DNA of 64,000 nt, from positions 310,001 through 374,000 of the forward strand of contig NZ_LGCI01000005.1 of NCBI RefSeq assembly GCF_001281525.1, in the 5' to 3' direction. The notes under the pieces are model-generated. The model made no database searches. It was not told the DNA's origin and saw only the letters and a program-made list of their open reading frames with translations. A program made the translations under genes and the position numbers. This DNA is from Lysinibacillus macroides (GTDB taxonomy: Bacteria; Bacillota; Bacilli; Bacillales_A; Planococcaceae). Every line of letters begins with the position of its first letter. The stretch's first letter is position 1. Of this stretch, positions 17,543 to 28,475 are shown piece by piece.

Positions 17543-20311
17543 ATGGTTGAATACAAAGATACGTTATTAATGCCAAAAACAGATTTCCCAATGCGTGGGA
17601 ATTTACCGGCAAATGAACCAAAAATGCAAGAAAAATGGAATGACATGGACATTAATAAATTACAGATGGAGCGTACAGAGGGTCGTCCTGAGTTTGTTTT
17701 ACATGATGGCCCCCCCTATGCAAATGGTGATATTCATATTGGTCACGCATTAAATAAAGTGTTAAAAGATATGATTACACGTCATCGTTCTATGTCTGGC
17801 TATCATGTGAATTATGTGCCAGGCTGGGATACACATGGTCTACCAATTGAGCAGGCACTGACAAACAAGGGTGTTAAACGTAAGGAAATGTCTGTAGCAG
17901 AATTCCGTCAGCTTTGTGAAAAGTATGCCTATGAGCAAATCGACAATCAACGTCAGCAATTTAAACGTCTAGGTATACGTGGTGATTGGGAAAACCCGTA
18001 TATTACATTAAAGCCTGAATTTGAAGCACGTCAAATTGAAGTATTTGGTAAAATGGCAGAAAAGGGCTATATTTATAAAGGCTTAAAACCTGTTTATTGG
18101 TCACCATCTTCTGAATCGGCTCTTGCAGAAGCTGAAATCGAGTATAAAGATATTAAATCACCATCTATTTATGTCAGCTTTGCGATTAAAGATGCCAAAG
18201 GCGTTGTGCCAGTAGATGCGAAATTTATTATTTGGACAACAACACCCTGGACATTACCAGCAAACTTAGGGATTTCTTTAAATCCTGAATTTATCTATGT
18301 CGTAGTTGCCGTGGCTAATAAAAAATTCATTATTGCCAAAGAATTATTAGAGTCAGTGGCAACGACGCTTGGCTGGGAAAACTATGAGGTTGTACAGGAA
18401 GTGAAAGGTGAGGCGCTTGATCGTCTTGTAGCGCAGCATCCATTCTATGATCGTGAATCGCTTATTATGGTAGGTGAACACGTCACAGCTGAAGCGGGTA
18501 CAGGTTGTGTTCATACAGCACCTGGACACGGGGAAGACGATTATCATATCGGTAAACAATATGGTTTAGGCATTCTTAGCCCTGTTGATAATAGTGGTTG
18601 TTATACAGATGAAGCACCTGGCTTTGAAGGTGTCTTTTATAATGATGCCAATAAACTAATTACAGAAAAGTTAAAAGAAGTAGAGGCATTAGAAAAGCTT
18701 GACTTCTTTACACACTCATATCCGCACGATTGGCGTACGAAAAAACCTGTTATATATCGTGCAACACCACAATGGTTTGCGTCTGTTGAAGCATTCCGCG
18801 GCGAGCTATTAGAGGCCGTAAAAGCAACAACATTTACACCTGCTTGGGGTGAAACACGTCTTTATAATATGATTCGTGACCGTGGCGACTGGGTCATTTC
18901 ACGTCAACGTGCATGGGGCGTACCGATTCCAATTTTCTACGCTGAAAATGGTGAGCCCATTATTACACCAGAAACAATTACCCATGTAGCTGCATTATTC
19001 CGTGAGCATGGATCAAATATTTGGTTCCAAAAAGAGCCGAAAGAATTATTACCAGAAGGCTTTACACATCCAGGTAGCCCGAATGGTGAATTTACAAAAG
19101 AAAATGATATTATGGACGTATGGTTTGACTCAGGTTCTTCACACCAAGGTGTCTTAGTAGAGCGTGGTATGAAATATCCAGCTGACCTTTATTTAGAAGG
19201 CTCTGACCAACACCGTGGCTGGTTTAACTCGTCCCTTATTACATCTGTAGCAATCAATGGCTATGCACCCTATAAAGGGCTTTTAACACACGGCTTTGTG
19301 CTTGATGGTGAAGGGCGTAAAATGAGTAAGTCATTGGGCAATGTTATTATTCCACAAAAGGTCATGGATCAATATGGGGCAGATATTTTGCGTCTATGGG
19401 TGGCTTCTGTTGACTATACAGCCGATGTACGTATTTCAATGGATATGCTAAAGCAAGTGTCCGAAGTATATCGTAAAATCCGTAATACATTGCGCTTCTT
19501 ACACGGCAATATCGCCGATTTCGATCCAAAGAAAGATCGTGTCGCTTATGCAGAGCTTCGTGAAATGGATCAATATGTCTATATGCGCTTGCAAGACGTC
19601 TTAAAAACGGTGCGAGCTGCTTATGAACGTTATGATTTCGCTGCTGTCTACCATGTTGTGAATAACTTTGTTGCTGTAGAGTTATCTTCCTTCTATTTAG
19701 ATATTGCGAAGGATGTTGTCTACATTGAGGGCTATGACAACCAAGACCGTCGTGCAATGCAAACGGTTATTTACGATACATTAATGACGTTGGTGAAAGT
19801 GATGACACCAATTATTCCACATACAACAGATGAAATGTGGTCTTACCTATACGCACAAGGTCTTGTCGAGGAAGCTTCTGTCCAATTAACAGACTTCCCT
19901 GAGGTAGATGAGCAAGCGAATTTTGACAGCCTTCGTGAAAAATGGGAGAAAGTCATTGATGTGCGTGATGATATTTTAAAAGCATTAGAGGAAGCGCGTA
20001 ATGCTAAAATAATTGGTAAATCACTTGAAGCAAAAGTAACTGTCTATGCGAAAGACGATATTGTCGCATTATTGAATGATACAACGATTGATTTTGCACA
20101 GCTTTCCATTGTTTCTGCATTTGAGGTAGCCGCATTAGCAGAAGCACCTGATCATGCCTTAGCACTTGAGCATGTATCGATTGTTGTGGAAAAGGCAGCA
20201 GGCGAGAAATGTGAGCGCTGCTGGTCCATTTCTGAAACAGTTGGTGCTAATGAGGCACAACCAACTGTATGCGCGCGCTGTGCAACGGTTGTAGAAAAAT
20301 ACTATGCTTAA
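17543..20311 (+). CDS. ileS: Isoleucyl-tRNA synthetase
   Basis: IleRS charges tRNA-Ile and edits Val-tRNA. The 922-residue class I enzyme has the HIGH motif HIGH in [13 protein letters not shown] (about residue 60), an editing CP1 domain (about 190-400), KMSKS in [10 protein letters not shown], and a C-terminal zinc finger with two CxxC pairs (CERCW and CARCA). AAGGAGG at 17531-17537 supports ATG 17543. Length and the C-terminal zinc finger fit the bacterial type 1 enzyme. It is controlled by the T-box upstream. Confidence 0.99.
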   Translation: MVEYKDTLLMPKTDFPMRGNLPANEPKMQEKWNDMDINKLQMERTEGRPEFVLHDGPPYANGDIHIGHALNKVLKDMITRHRSMSGYHVNYVPGWDTHGLPIEQALTNKGVKRKEMSVAEFRQLCEKYAYEQIDNQRQQFKRLGIRGDWENPYITLKPEFEARQIEVFGKMAEKGYIYKGLKPVYWSPSSESALAEAEIEYKDIKSPSIYVSFAIKDAKGVVPVDAKFIIWTTTPWTLPANLGISLNPEFIYVVVAVANKKFIIAKELLESVATTLGWENYEVVQEVKGEALDRLVAQHPFYDRESLIMVGEHVTAEAGTGCVHTAPGHGEDDYHIGKQYGLGILSPVDNSGCYTDEAPGFEGVFYNDANKLITEKLKEVEALEKLDFFTHSYPHDWRTKKPVIYRATPQWFASVEAFRGELLEAVKATTFTPAWGETRLYNMIRDRGDWVISRQRAWGVPIPIFYAENGEPIITPETITHVAALFREHGSNIWFQKEPKELLPEGFTHPGSPNGEFTKENDIMDVWFDSGSSHQGVLVERGMKYPADLYLEGSDQHRGWFNSSLITSVAINGYAPYKGLLTHGFVLDGEGRKMSKSLGNVIIPQKVMDQYGADILRLWVASVDYTADVRISMDMLKQVSEVYRKIRNTLRFLHGNIADFDPKKDRVAYAELREMDQYVYMRLQDVLKTVRAAYERYDFAAVYHVVNNFVAVELSSFYLDIAKDVVYIEGYDNQDRRAMQTVIYDTLMTLVKVMTPIIPHTTDEMWSYLYAQGLVEEASVQLTDFPEVDEQANFDSLREKWEKVIDVRDDILKALEEARNAKIIGKSLEAKVTVYAKDDIVALLNDTTIDFAQLSIVSAFEVAALAEAPDHALALEHVSIVVEKAAGEKCERCWSISETVGANEAQPTVCARCATVVEKYYA

Positions 20312-20338
20312 AACAACAAACTTTCATTGAATAAAGAA

Positions 20339-20382
20339 AATGGGGCTGTCAGGAAGTGATGAATGTACCTGATAGCCCCATT
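20339..20382 (-). terminator. Hairpin serving as terminator for the AraC-type gene
   Basis: TGGGGCT-TCAGG and CCTGA-AGCCCCA arms pair; on the minus strand the stem is followed by ATTTTCTTTATT, consistent with termination of the gene transcribed leftward. Confidence 0.6.
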
Positions 20383-20385
20383 ATT

Positions 20386-20420
20386 GCGCAAACCTCCTTG
20401 CTGGAGGTTTGCGTTTTATT
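20386..20420 (+). terminator. Rho-independent terminator for ileS
   Basis: CGCAAACCTCC and GGAGGTTTGCG form an eleven-pair stem with a TTGCT loop, followed by TTTTATTT on the plus strand. It overlaps the last codons of the convergent gene. Confidence 0.85.
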
Positions 20421-21657
20421 TAAATAAAATCTCTTTTGTATGGCGGTAGTCTGTTGGCGATATGCCCACGTATTTTTTAAATGTTAAACTGTAATAATTA
20501 GGTGTGTTAAAGCCGCAAATTGAGGAAATTTTTTCTATCGTATAATCATACTTTCGTAGAAACGGTAATGTTTTAATGATACGAGTAAATGCCACATAAT
20601 CAACAAAATTACGGCCCGTTTCTTTTTTAAATAGTCTGCTAAAATGTGTCGGGCTAAAGTTAATAAATTTAGCAACATCGCTAATTGTAATTTGCTCGTC
20701 ATAATGCTCTTCAATATAATAAATAGCCTTTTGAAGCTGCTCGTGCTTCGTTAAATCCTCATAATAACGTATATGAATATTCTGGATAGGTGGCTTTCTA
20801 CGGGCTTTGCGGGCTTGACTATAAGATTCTTTCACCTGCATAGCATCCTGAAATACACCGCCGACCCCCATAAAAAGATGAATGCTATAGTCTTTTTTTA
20901 GCGTCTCAATAACTTCTAATAAACATGCCTCTCCTTCCATCCAATGCTTGAAAGAATTATATTCATCTGGAACCCGCATAAGAAGCAGCAGATAGCGCTC
21001 AAAATATAAAAAGGATATGGGTGCTTTTCCCGCAAAATTTTGGCGAAAAACATGAGTAATAATACTACTTGCATCATAAGGAGCAGCAATGGCTCTCTGC
21101 TCATTGACATCAATGTAGCCCTGAATTAAAAACACAATATTTGGTATACAATTTGTTGATAAAAATGAGGCAGATTGTATAATTTCTAGCTCATCATTAA
21201 TTTCTCCACGTATAAGGCGCTTTAAAAATGCTTCCCTAAAGGGCGAAGCATGACTTTGGGGTACTTGCTGTGATAGTTCCAGTAATGTAAGCGTACTAGC
21301 CTTTTTTTCCTGATAGGAGGTGTGGAGCTTTTTTATAGCACGTAAAAATTTTGATTTTTGTAATGGTTTAATTAGAAGTGTAGGTAGAACCAGTTCAATT
21401 GCTATACCAGTTGAATAGGTAAGGTGTTCTGTAACAATCGGAACAATGATGCTGTTAGGGTAATGTCTTTTTAAACGATTGATTTTTACCCAATCGAATA
21501 AACGATTAATTTCGTAGATGATAATGCACTCATCCTCTGCTTGTGGCTCTGTACAATTCTCAAAAGCGTTTGGTAAAGCCTCTTCTAGCCATGCGCCCAT
21601 CTGCTTTCTATCAAATGAGCTTTCAATATACCATGCCACCTTTAAAATGTTATCCAC
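20416..21657 (-). CDS. AraC-family regulator with receiver-like N-terminus
   Basis: The 413-residue protein ends with a clear AraC-type double helix-turn-helix (about residues 315-413; FINFSPTHFSRLFKKETG and SSICGFNTPNYYSLTFKKYVG). The N-terminal 115 residues have the pattern of a two-component receiver, with LIKPLQKSKFLRAI resembling the conserved Lys-Pro, but the phospho-acceptor region reads IIIYEI with no Asp, so phosphorylation is unlikely. No histidine kinase lies beside it. It is divergent from the DUF485-symporter pair and is the likely regulator of these; that is inference. Its stop overlaps the ileS terminator. Confidence 0.82.
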   Translation of the reverse strand: MDNILKVAWYIESSFDRKQMGAWLEEALPNAFENCTEPQAEDECIIIYEINRLFDWVKINRLKRHYPNSIIVPIVTEHLTYSTGIAIELVLPTLLIKPLQKSKFLRAIKKLHTSYQEKKASTLTLLELSQQVPQSHASPFREAFLKRLIRGEINDELEIIQSASFLSTNCIPNIVFLIQGYIDVNEQRAIAAPYDASSIITHVFRQNFAGKAPISFLYFERYLLLLMRVPDEYNSFKHWMEGEACLLEVIETLKKDYSIHLFMGVGGVFQDAMQVKESYSQARKARRKPPIQNIHIRYYEDLTKHEQLQKAIYYIEEHYDEQITISDVAKFINFSPTHFSRLFKKETGRNFVDYVAFTRIIKTLPFLRKYDYTIEKISSICGFNTPNYYSLTFKKYVGISPTDYRHTKEILFK

Positions 21658-21770
21658 TCCCTTAAATAGAATGATAAAAGTATTTTACCTTAAAATAGCA
21701 TTTTTTTGTACTAATACAGCAATATTTTATAACTATATTGTCTGAGAAATAGAATAGAATAATTGTAGTG

Positions 21771-21800
21771 AATAATAATTTGAAATTTCAGATAATTATT
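21771..21800. promoter_or_regulatory. 30-bp imperfect palindrome upstream of the DUF485 gene
   Basis: A perfect ten-base core TGAAATTTCA (21781-21790) is flanked by AATAATAATT and GATAATTATT arms that match at eight of ten positions. It lies 28 bases before the DUF485 start, close to its ribosome site, a place that suits an operator in the divergent region. Confidence 0.5.
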
Positions 21801-21828
21801 TACTGTATAAAGAAAGGGGAGTTGACGT

Positions 21829-22164
21829 ATGGCAGAAGTAGGAAGTCATGATTATGACTATGTGGAAGCTGGAACAGTGGATGTGAAAGATCTTCCACCA
21901 CTAGATGCAGCAACTAGCAAAATTATGAAAGATGAATTTACAACAGGTTTTGGCTTAACGATATTTTACTTTATTTTAATTTTTAGTATTCCTGTGATGA
22001 ACTGGTTTGCGCCAGCATTTGCATTTAAGAAAATTTGGGGTGGCATGACCGTAACATGGTTTGTGACAACAGTCATTATGATGGCTATGGCATTTATTAT
22101 TGCTTATGTGCATACGGCCTTATACGAAAAGCGCCTAAAAAAATACGATCTAGCAAATAGGTAG
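21829..22164 (+). CDS. DUF485 small membrane protein
   Basis: The 111-residue protein has a soluble acidic N-terminus and two membrane segments (about residues 43-65 and 75-98) with the DUF485 pattern (FGLTIFYFILIF, WGGMTVTWF). DUF485 proteins are encoded with acetate/solute symporters (YjcH beside ActP in E. coli, YwcB beside YwcA in B. subtilis) and probably assist them. It precedes the symporter by 24 bases, and AAAGGGGAG supports the ATG. Confidence 0.9.
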   Translation: MAEVGSHDYDYVEAGTVDVKDLPPLDAATSKIMKDEFTTGFGLTIFYFILIFSIPVMNWFAPAFAFKKIWGGMTVTWFVTTVIMMAMAFIIAYVHTALYEKRLKKYDLANR

Positions 22165-22188
22165 TTGTAACGAAGGGGGAAATGTTGA

Positions 22189-23757
22189 ATGATGGCAGCT
22201 TTATTAGAACCGAAGATGTTAATGACCATTGCTTTAATGGGGACGATAGTGTACATCACGTATATGACAAAGCGAAATGCAACGGCGTCGGATTTCTTTG
22301 TTGGAGGCCGAAGCTTTGGCTGGTTTACAAATGGTTCTGCTATTGGTGGAGATTATTTAAGTGCAGCAACATTCCTAGGAATTGCGGGTTTAACATTTCA
22401 ATTAGGATATGACGGGGCTTATTATGCTTTTTGTTTCTCCATTGGTTTAACCTTATTAGCTATTTTTGTAGCAGGTCCTTTAAGACGTTTTGGTGCATTT
22501 ACGGTTGCTGATTTTTTAGCCTATCGTTTCCATAGTAAACGAGCGCGATTAGTAGCTGTTGTAGTCGTTTTAGCGATTTCAGGCTTTTATGCCGCTCCTC
22601 AATTATTAGGTGCTGCCCAAATTTTAAGTATGTTTTTTGGGACTTCCTATGAATTTGGTATTATCTTCACATGTATTGTGATGATTTTTTATGTAGGTAT
22701 TGGTGGGATGAAAGGAACAACGATTAACCAGGCTTTAGAGCTATGGATTCGTCTTGGAGCGTTTGTGGTGATGCTCATCGCAGCGATTTATGGCGGTCTG
22801 CATTACGATAAAATTCTTGCAGCTATTAATTCCTTCACTGGTCCTATTACAGGGACTTCACCCTATGCGTTAGATGGTAAAGATATCAATTTTGATGGTG
22901 CTGCTTGGACAGGGACAGGCTTCTATTTCCCAACATTTTGGCAAACCGTTAGTATGACGATAGGTTTAGCCCTCGGAACAATTGGGCTTCCACATATATT
23001 ATTACGCTTTTATACAAATCCAAGTGCCAAAGCAGCTCGAAAATCAGCGTTAATGGCAATCGGAATTGCTAGTGCATTCTTCTTATTAGCGGTTTATTTA
23101 GGGGTTGTAGGACGTGCTATTTTTATCTCTGGAACAGCGAGTGAAGAGGTTATGCGTGATTTAGTGCTTGGCGGAAATAATATGGTCATTCCTACTACAG
23201 CACTTGCACTAGGCGGGAAATGGCTGCTTGGTTTAGTAATCGCGGGGGCATTTGCAGCTATTTTCTCCAATCTTTCAGGGTTATTTATTACAAGCTCTGG
23301 GGCACTAGCACACGATTTATACGCTACTATTATGAAAAAAGATATAACGCAAAAACAGCGCGTTATTGCGGGTAAAGTAGCCATTGTATTATTAGGGATT
23401 TTATATGGGGCTTTGGGTCTGCTGGTGAAGGATGCATCTATTGGTCATTTAGTGGCACTTGCCTTTACGGTTGCAGCAAGTACATTTACACCAATATTTA
23501 TACTAGGTATTTGGTGGAGAGGGATGACAGAGAAGGGAGCAATTGCTGGGTTATTGATCGGGCTTGGTGTATCCATGTGGATGATCTTTTTACCGGGAAC
23601 ATTGCCAAGCTTCTTACAGTTTAAAATTCCAGGGATTGTGACAGTGCCTGTTGGTTTCCTATCGGTTATTATTGTATCAATGCTAGATCGTAAAGTACCT
23701 GCGGATGTGAATGATTTTATGAAGCGAGTACATTCAAAAGAATCTGAAACCGTTTAA
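22189..23757 (+). CDS. Sodium:solute symporter, ActP/YwcA-like
   Basis: The 522-residue protein has about thirteen membrane segments and sodium:solute symporter family signatures (NGSAIGGDYLSAATFLGIAGL, FGAFTVADFLAYRF, GLPHILLRFYTNPSAKAARKS). The monocarboxylate (acetate/pyruvate-type) branch is suggested by that block and by the DUF485 partner; the substrate is inferred. ATG 22189 and 22192 are both possible, with GAAGGGGGA upstream. A terminator follows directly, so the pair forms a two-gene operon. Confidence 0.9.
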   Translation: MMAALLEPKMLMTIALMGTIVYITYMTKRNATASDFFVGGRSFGWFTNGSAIGGDYLSAATFLGIAGLTFQLGYDGAYYAFCFSIGLTLLAIFVAGPLRRFGAFTVADFLAYRFHSKRARLVAVVVVLAISGFYAAPQLLGAAQILSMFFGTSYEFGIIFTCIVMIFYVGIGGMKGTTINQALELWIRLGAFVVMLIAAIYGGLHYDKILAAINSFTGPITGTSPYALDGKDINFDGAAWTGTGFYFPTFWQTVSMTIGLALGTIGLPHILLRFYTNPSAKAARKSALMAIGIASAFFLLAVYLGVVGRAIFISGTASEEVMRDLVLGGNNMVIPTTALALGGKWLLGLVIAGAFAAIFSNLSGLFITSSGALAHDLYATIMKKDITQKQRVIAGKVAIVLLGILYGALGLLVKDASIGHLVALAFTVAASTFTPIFILGIWWRGMTEKGAIAGLLIGLGVSMWMIFLPGTLPSFLQFKIPGIVTVPVGFLSVIIVSMLDRKVPADVNDFMKRVHSKESETV

Positions 23758-23769
23758 TATCAAAAGTCA

Positions 23770-23813
23770 TAGCTATTTCTGTTGCTTAAGAGGTGATGGA
23801 AATAGCTTTTTTC
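23770..23813 (+). terminator. Rho-independent terminator after the symporter
   Basis: TAGCTATTTC and GAAATAGCT pair around a 20-base loop, then TTTTTTC. Confidence 0.85.
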
Positions 23814-23867
23814 TGCTGTCACTGCTAGATTTTCACATGCTATTAGTTATTGTGAATGATGCTGTTA

Positions 23868-23876
23868 TGGTAGAAT
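23868..23876 (+). promoter_or_regulatory. Candidate extended -10 promoter for lspA
   Basis: TGGTAGAAT gives an extended -10 (TGn plus TAGAAT) 33 bases before the lspA start. A TTCACA/TGTGAA inverted repeat lies upstream (23832-23855). Confidence 0.4.
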
Positions 23877-23908
23877 AGGTTAGATGTTGAGCGATCGGAG
23901 GAATGTTT

Positions 23909-24388
23909 GTGTATAAATATTATGGATTGGCTGCTTTTGTCATTTTACTCGATCAATGGACAAAATGGCTAATTGTCAAAAATATGGAGTATGGGGAGCG
24001 TATTGCGCTGTGGGACCCATGGTTTGGACTTTTATCTCATCGCAATCGAGGCGCAGCATGGGGAATGCTAGAGGGACAAATATGGCTATTTAGTATTGTA
24101 ACCGTTGTTGTGATCGGTGCGATTATCTATTTTTATCATAAAGAGGCAAAGGGTAAGCCCCTTTTTCAAGTTGGTTTAATGCTGTTGTTAGGTGGTGCGC
24201 TTGGCAACTTTATTGATCGTTTATTTAGAGGAGAAGTAGTCGATTTTGCAGATGTTTTAATTCCTATTATTAACTATGACTTCCCTATTTTTAATGTGGC
24301 AGATGCTGCGTTAACGATAGCAGTTGTACTTTTAATGATTGGCTTAATTGTGGAAGATAAAAAAGAAAAGAGACAGGTGAAACAATGA
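23909..24388 (+). CDS. lspA: Lipoprotein signal peptidase II
   Basis: LspA cuts the signal peptide of prolipoproteins after diacylglyceryl transfer. The 159-residue protein has four membrane segments and the family blocks LLDQWTKWLIVKN, HRNRGAAWG, GALGNFIDRLFRGEVVDF and FNVADAALT, which carry the two catalytic Asp residues. GTG at 23909 is placed seven bases after CGGAGGA; an in-frame ATG at 23903 overlaps the ribosome site too closely. It overlaps the next gene by four bases (ATGA). Confidence 0.95.
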   Translation: MYKYYGLAAFVILLDQWTKWLIVKNMEYGERIALWDPWFGLLSHRNRGAAWGMLEGQIWLFSIVTVVVIGAIIYFYHKEAKGKPLFQVGLMLLLGGALGNFIDRLFRGEVVDFADVLIPIINYDFPIFNVADAALTIAVVLLMIGLIVEDKKEKRQVKQ

Positions 24389-25284
24389 CGCAAGTAACAT
24401 ATACTATTGAAGAACAGCAGCAAGGAGAGCGCATTGATAAGGCACTTTCAAGCCTACAATCAGAATGGTCACGCACACAAATTGGCAACTGGATTAGTGA
24501 GGGAGTTATCAAAGTAAATGGCGATGCTGTGAAGGCAAAATATAAGGTGAAAGCTGGTGATATCATTGTTATTGATGTACCAGAAGTTGAAGAATTGGAT
24601 GTTGTTGCAGAAAACTTAGATTTAGATATTGTTTATGAGGATGCAGATGTCCTTGTTGTGAATAAACCAAAGGGTATGGTGGTACATCCAGCACCTGGAC
24701 ATCTGACAGGCACGCTGGTAAATGGATTAATGGCTCATTGTCAGGATTTATCAGGGATTAATGGTGTGCTACGACCCGGAATTGTCCATCGTATCGATAA
24801 AGATACATCAGGCTTATTAATGGTGGCAAAAAACGATGTAGCCCATGAATCATTGGTAAATCAGTTAGTCAATAAAACAGTCACACGTAAATATACAGCG
24901 CTTGTCCATGGGCATATTGCACATGATAAGGGGACAATTGATGCACCAATTGGACGTGATCAAAAAGATCGCCAAAAACAGGCAGTCGTTGATAATGGTA
25001 AGCATGCTGTTACACACTTCCAGGTTGTTGAACGTTTTGGTGACTATACGCTAGTGGAATGTCGTTTAGAAACGGGACGTACACACCAAATTCGTGTGCA
25101 TATGAATTATATTGGCTTCCCGCTTGTAGGTGATCCAAAATATGGTCCGAAAAAAACGCTTGATTTTGGTGGACAAGTGCTGCATGCGGGCGTTCTGGGA
25201 TTCGATCATCCTGTATCAGGGGAATATATGGAGTTTGAAGCGCCCCTTCCTGCTGATTATGAGCAATTATTAAAGGATTTATGA
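24385..25284 (+). CDS. RluD-type pseudouridine synthase
   Basis: The 299-residue protein has an N-terminal S4 domain (about residues 12-70) and a RluA/RluD catalytic domain with the Asp in HRIDKDTSGLLMVAK and the block LETGRTHQIRVHM. It probably modifies uridines in 23S rRNA helix 69 or another site; the exact target cannot be read from sequence. It equals B. subtilis ylyB by position after lspA. It is translationally coupled to lspA. Confidence 0.93.
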   Translation: MTQVTYTIEEQQQGERIDKALSSLQSEWSRTQIGNWISEGVIKVNGDAVKAKYKVKAGDIIVIDVPEVEELDVVAENLDLDIVYEDADVLVVNKPKGMVVHPAPGHLTGTLVNGLMAHCQDLSGINGVLRPGIVHRIDKDTSGLLMVAKNDVAHESLVNQLVNKTVTRKYTALVHGHIAHDKGTIDAPIGRDQKDRQKQAVVDNGKHAVTHFQVVERFGDYTLVECRLETGRTHQIRVHMNYIGFPLVGDPKYGPKKTLDFGGQVLHAGVLGFDHPVSGEYMEFEAPLPADYEQLLKDL

Positions 25285-25292
25285 AATAGGCA

Positions 25293-25321
25293 TTGACGTA
25301 TATGTCAAGAAGGTCTATACT
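25293..25321 (+). promoter_or_regulatory. Sigma-A promoter of the pyr operon
   Basis: TTGACG (25293-25298) and TATACT (25316-25321) are separated by 17 bases and lie just upstream of the PyrR attenuator. Confidence 0.85.
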
Positions 25322-25372
25322 AACGACAGTGAATAAGAACAATACAACTAAATAGTATTCACCTTTAATGGC

Positions 25373-26078
<706 letters not shown>

Positions 26079-26092
26079 AGTGAGGAAGCAAT

Positions 26093-27403
26093 ATGTCAAA
26101 TGCAGTGTTAGATATTAAGGATAAACCAACTGGACTTCAACTGGTGACATTAAGCTTCCAGCATATGTTTGCCATGTTTGGCTCAACGATTTTAGTGCCA
26201 CAGCTAGTAGGACTAAGCCCAGCCATTGCGCTATTAACAAGTGGGATTGCTACGCTGTTCTTCCTATTAATTACGAAATTTCAAGTACCTGCGTATTTAG
26301 GCTCATCCTTCGCATTTATTGCGCCGATTTTGCTTGTGGCAGGTGGCTTAAATAAGGATGGTACAAGTGTAAACCCAGGACATGCAATGATTGGTGCAAT
26401 GGCTGTTGGGCTTACATATGGAATTGTCGCTTTAATCATTTGGAAAAGCGGCTATAAATGGATTATGAAAATTTTACCACCGATTGTAGTGGGACCTGTT
26501 ATTATGGTGATAGGTCTAGGACTATCTGGCACGGCTGTTAATATGGCGATGAATGTTGATGGCAACTATAGCTTTTTACACTTCTCTGCTGCATTAGTAA
26601 CAGTTTTTACCGCGATTATTTTCACGATTGCCTTTAAAGGTATTTTAAGCACCATGCCAATTTTAATGGGATTAATCGTAGGCTATATTTACTCAATGAT
26701 TATTGGTATTGTCGATTATACACCAATTGCGGCTGCTAAATTTTTTACAACACCTGATTTTTTAATACCAGGTGTGCATTATGAATTTGAAATTACATCT
26801 AAAATTCTGCTCGCGATGGTTCCCATTGTAATTGTGACCATTTCAGAGCATATTGGTCACCAGCTTGTTTTAGGGAAAGTTGTAGAGCGTGATTATATTA
26901 AAGAGCCTGGCTTACACCGCTCATTGCTCGGCGATGGACTTGGCACATTTCTCAGTGCGTTGATCGGTGGACCACCCAAAACAACGTATGGTGAAAATAT
27001 TGGTGTCCTTGCGATTACTCGTGTTTATAGTGTCTATGTGATTGCAGGTGCAGCCGTTGTAGCCATTGTCTTATCCTTCTTCGGGCAAGCAATGGCAGTG
27101 ATTGCAACCATTCCAACCGCAGTACTTGGTGGCGTTTCTATCTTACTATTTGGTATTATTGCAGCGAGTGGCTTACGTATGTTAGTGGATAATCGCATTG
27201 ATTTTGGCAATAGCCGTAATCTAGTCATTGCCTCTGTCATTTTAGTGATTGGTATTGGCGGTGCAAAGTTTGTGATTTCAGAATCATTAAGTGTCGAGGG
27301 AATGGCACTAGCAGCCATTATTGGCGTGCTTTTGAATGCCATTTTACCCGGCAAGGAAGAAGCGGCAATACCTGTACAAGAGAATCAACATAAAAATTCA
27401 TAG
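26093..27403 (+). CDS. pyrP: PyrP, uracil permease
   Basis: The 436-residue protein has about fourteen membrane segments and nucleobase:cation symporter-2 blocks (LSFQHMFAMFGSTILVP, LGDGLGTFLSALIGGPPKTTYGENIGVLAITRV) typical of UraA/PyrP. It imports uracil with protons. In B. subtilis a PyrR attenuator separates pyrR and pyrP; here the 14-base gap leaves no room for one. GTGAGGAAG precedes the ATG. Confidence 0.96.
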   Translation: MSNAVLDIKDKPTGLQLVTLSFQHMFAMFGSTILVPQLVGLSPAIALLTSGIATLFFLLITKFQVPAYLGSSFAFIAPILLVAGGLNKDGTSVNPGHAMIGAMAVGLTYGIVALIIWKSGYKWIMKILPPIVVGPVIMVIGLGLSGTAVNMAMNVDGNYSFLHFSAALVTVFTAIIFTIAFKGILSTMPILMGLIVGYIYSMIIGIVDYTPIAAAKFFTTPDFLIPGVHYEFEITSKILLAMVPIVIVTISEHIGHQLVLGKVVERDYIKEPGLHRSLLGDGLGTFLSALIGGPPKTTYGENIGVLAITRVYSVYVIAGAAVVAIVLSFFGQAMAVIATIPTAVLGGVSILLFGIIAASGLRMLVDNRIDFGNSRNLVIASVILVIGIGGAKFVISESLSVEGMALAAIIGVLLNAILPGKEEAAIPVQENQHKNS

Positions 27404-27420
27404 TCGTACCTTTTAATGAA

Positions 27421-27538
27421 TTGTCCAGAGAGGCAAGAAAAGGGAAGCTGTGGACAAGCTGAAGTAGGGAGTAGATCCTGCTATAGTTTGTCACGCCTCC
27501 TTCTGCCTCATTGATGCGATCAATGGGGCTTTTACTTT
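27421..27538 (+). promoter_or_regulatory. Second PyrR-dependent attenuator (pyrP-pyrB)
   Basis: TTGTCCAGAGAGGCAAG (27421-27437) carries the CCAGAGAGG binding loop closed by GTCCA and TGGAC (27423-27427 and 27451-27455). A terminator follows: GCCTCATTGAT and ATCAATGGGGC pair, then TTTTACTTT (27505-27538). Confidence 0.88.
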
Positions 27539-27595
27539 ATGCAGAGAACGTCATAAATAGACGTTTATGGCACACAACTGAATGGAGGTCACATA

Positions 27596-28474
27596 ATGAA
27601 AAACTTACTATCGATGGAGCATTTAACAATAGAGGAAATTCACCACATCCTTGATCTTGCCCAAGCATTTGAAAATGGTGAAGCATCGTCGTTAGCTCGT
27701 ACACACCATGTAGCCAATTTATTTTTTGAACCGAGCACTCGTACAAAAACAAGCTTTGAAATGGCGGAGCGTAAAATTGGTTGTACGGTTATACCTTTCG
27801 ATGCTGGTTTTTCAAGTGTTACAAAAGGGGAAACGATGTATGATACGGTTAAAACATTAGAAATGATCGGTTTAGATGCAGTTGTGATACGTGCAACGGA
27901 GGACGAATATTACAATGAGCTGCTAAGCGGTATTAATGTGGCTGTTATTAATGCCGGAGATGGCGCAGGTCAGCATCCTTCACAATCATTATTGGACCTT
28001 TATACAATTAAAAAAGAGTTTGGTAAGTTCGAAGGATTGAATATTACCATTGCTGGGGATATCTCCCATAGCCGTGTGGCAAAATCAAATGCAGTGGCAC
28101 TCCAGCGCTTAGGTGCAAACGTCCACTTCCTTTGTCCAGAAGAATGGGCAGGAAGTTTTGAGGCACATCATTCATGGGATGATTTAATCGAAATAAGCGA
28201 TGTAATTATGTTACTACGTGTTCAGCATGAACGTCATAAAGTGAATAAAAGCTTTTCAAAAGAAAGCTATCATCAAGAATATGGTTTAACAATCGAACGA
28301 GAGCAACAAATGAAAGAATCTGCAATTATTATGCATCCAGCGCCTGTAAATCGCGATGTAGAAATTGCTTCTGAGCTAGTAGAGTGTGAACGGTCACGTA
28401 TTTTTGAGCAAGTGCGAAATGGTGTCTACACACGCATGGCTATTATCGAAACTATTTTAAAGGAGAGAGAATAG
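27596..28474 (+). CDS. pyrB: Aspartate carbamoyltransferase catalytic subunit
   Basis: PyrB joins carbamoyl phosphate and aspartate. The 292-residue product has the carbamoyl-phosphate loop STRTKTS (residues 47-53), the [12 protein letters not shown] block and MHPAPVNRD. Ribosome site GGAGG is at 27585-27589. No regulatory chain gene (pyrI) follows, as usual in Bacilli. Confidence 0.98.
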   Translation: MKNLLSMEHLTIEEIHHILDLAQAFENGEASSLARTHHVANLFFEPSTRTKTSFEMAERKIGCTVIPFDAGFSSVTKGETMYDTVKTLEMIGLDAVVIRATEDEYYNELLSGINVAVINAGDGAGQHPSQSLLDLYTIKKEFGKFEGLNITIAGDISHSRVAKSNAVALQRLGANVHFLCPEEWAGSFEAHHSWDDLIEISDVIMLLRVQHERHKVNKSFSKESYHQEYGLTIEREQQMKESAIIMHPAPVNRDVEIASELVECERSRIFEQVRNGVYTRMAIIETILKERE

Positions 28475-28475
28475 G

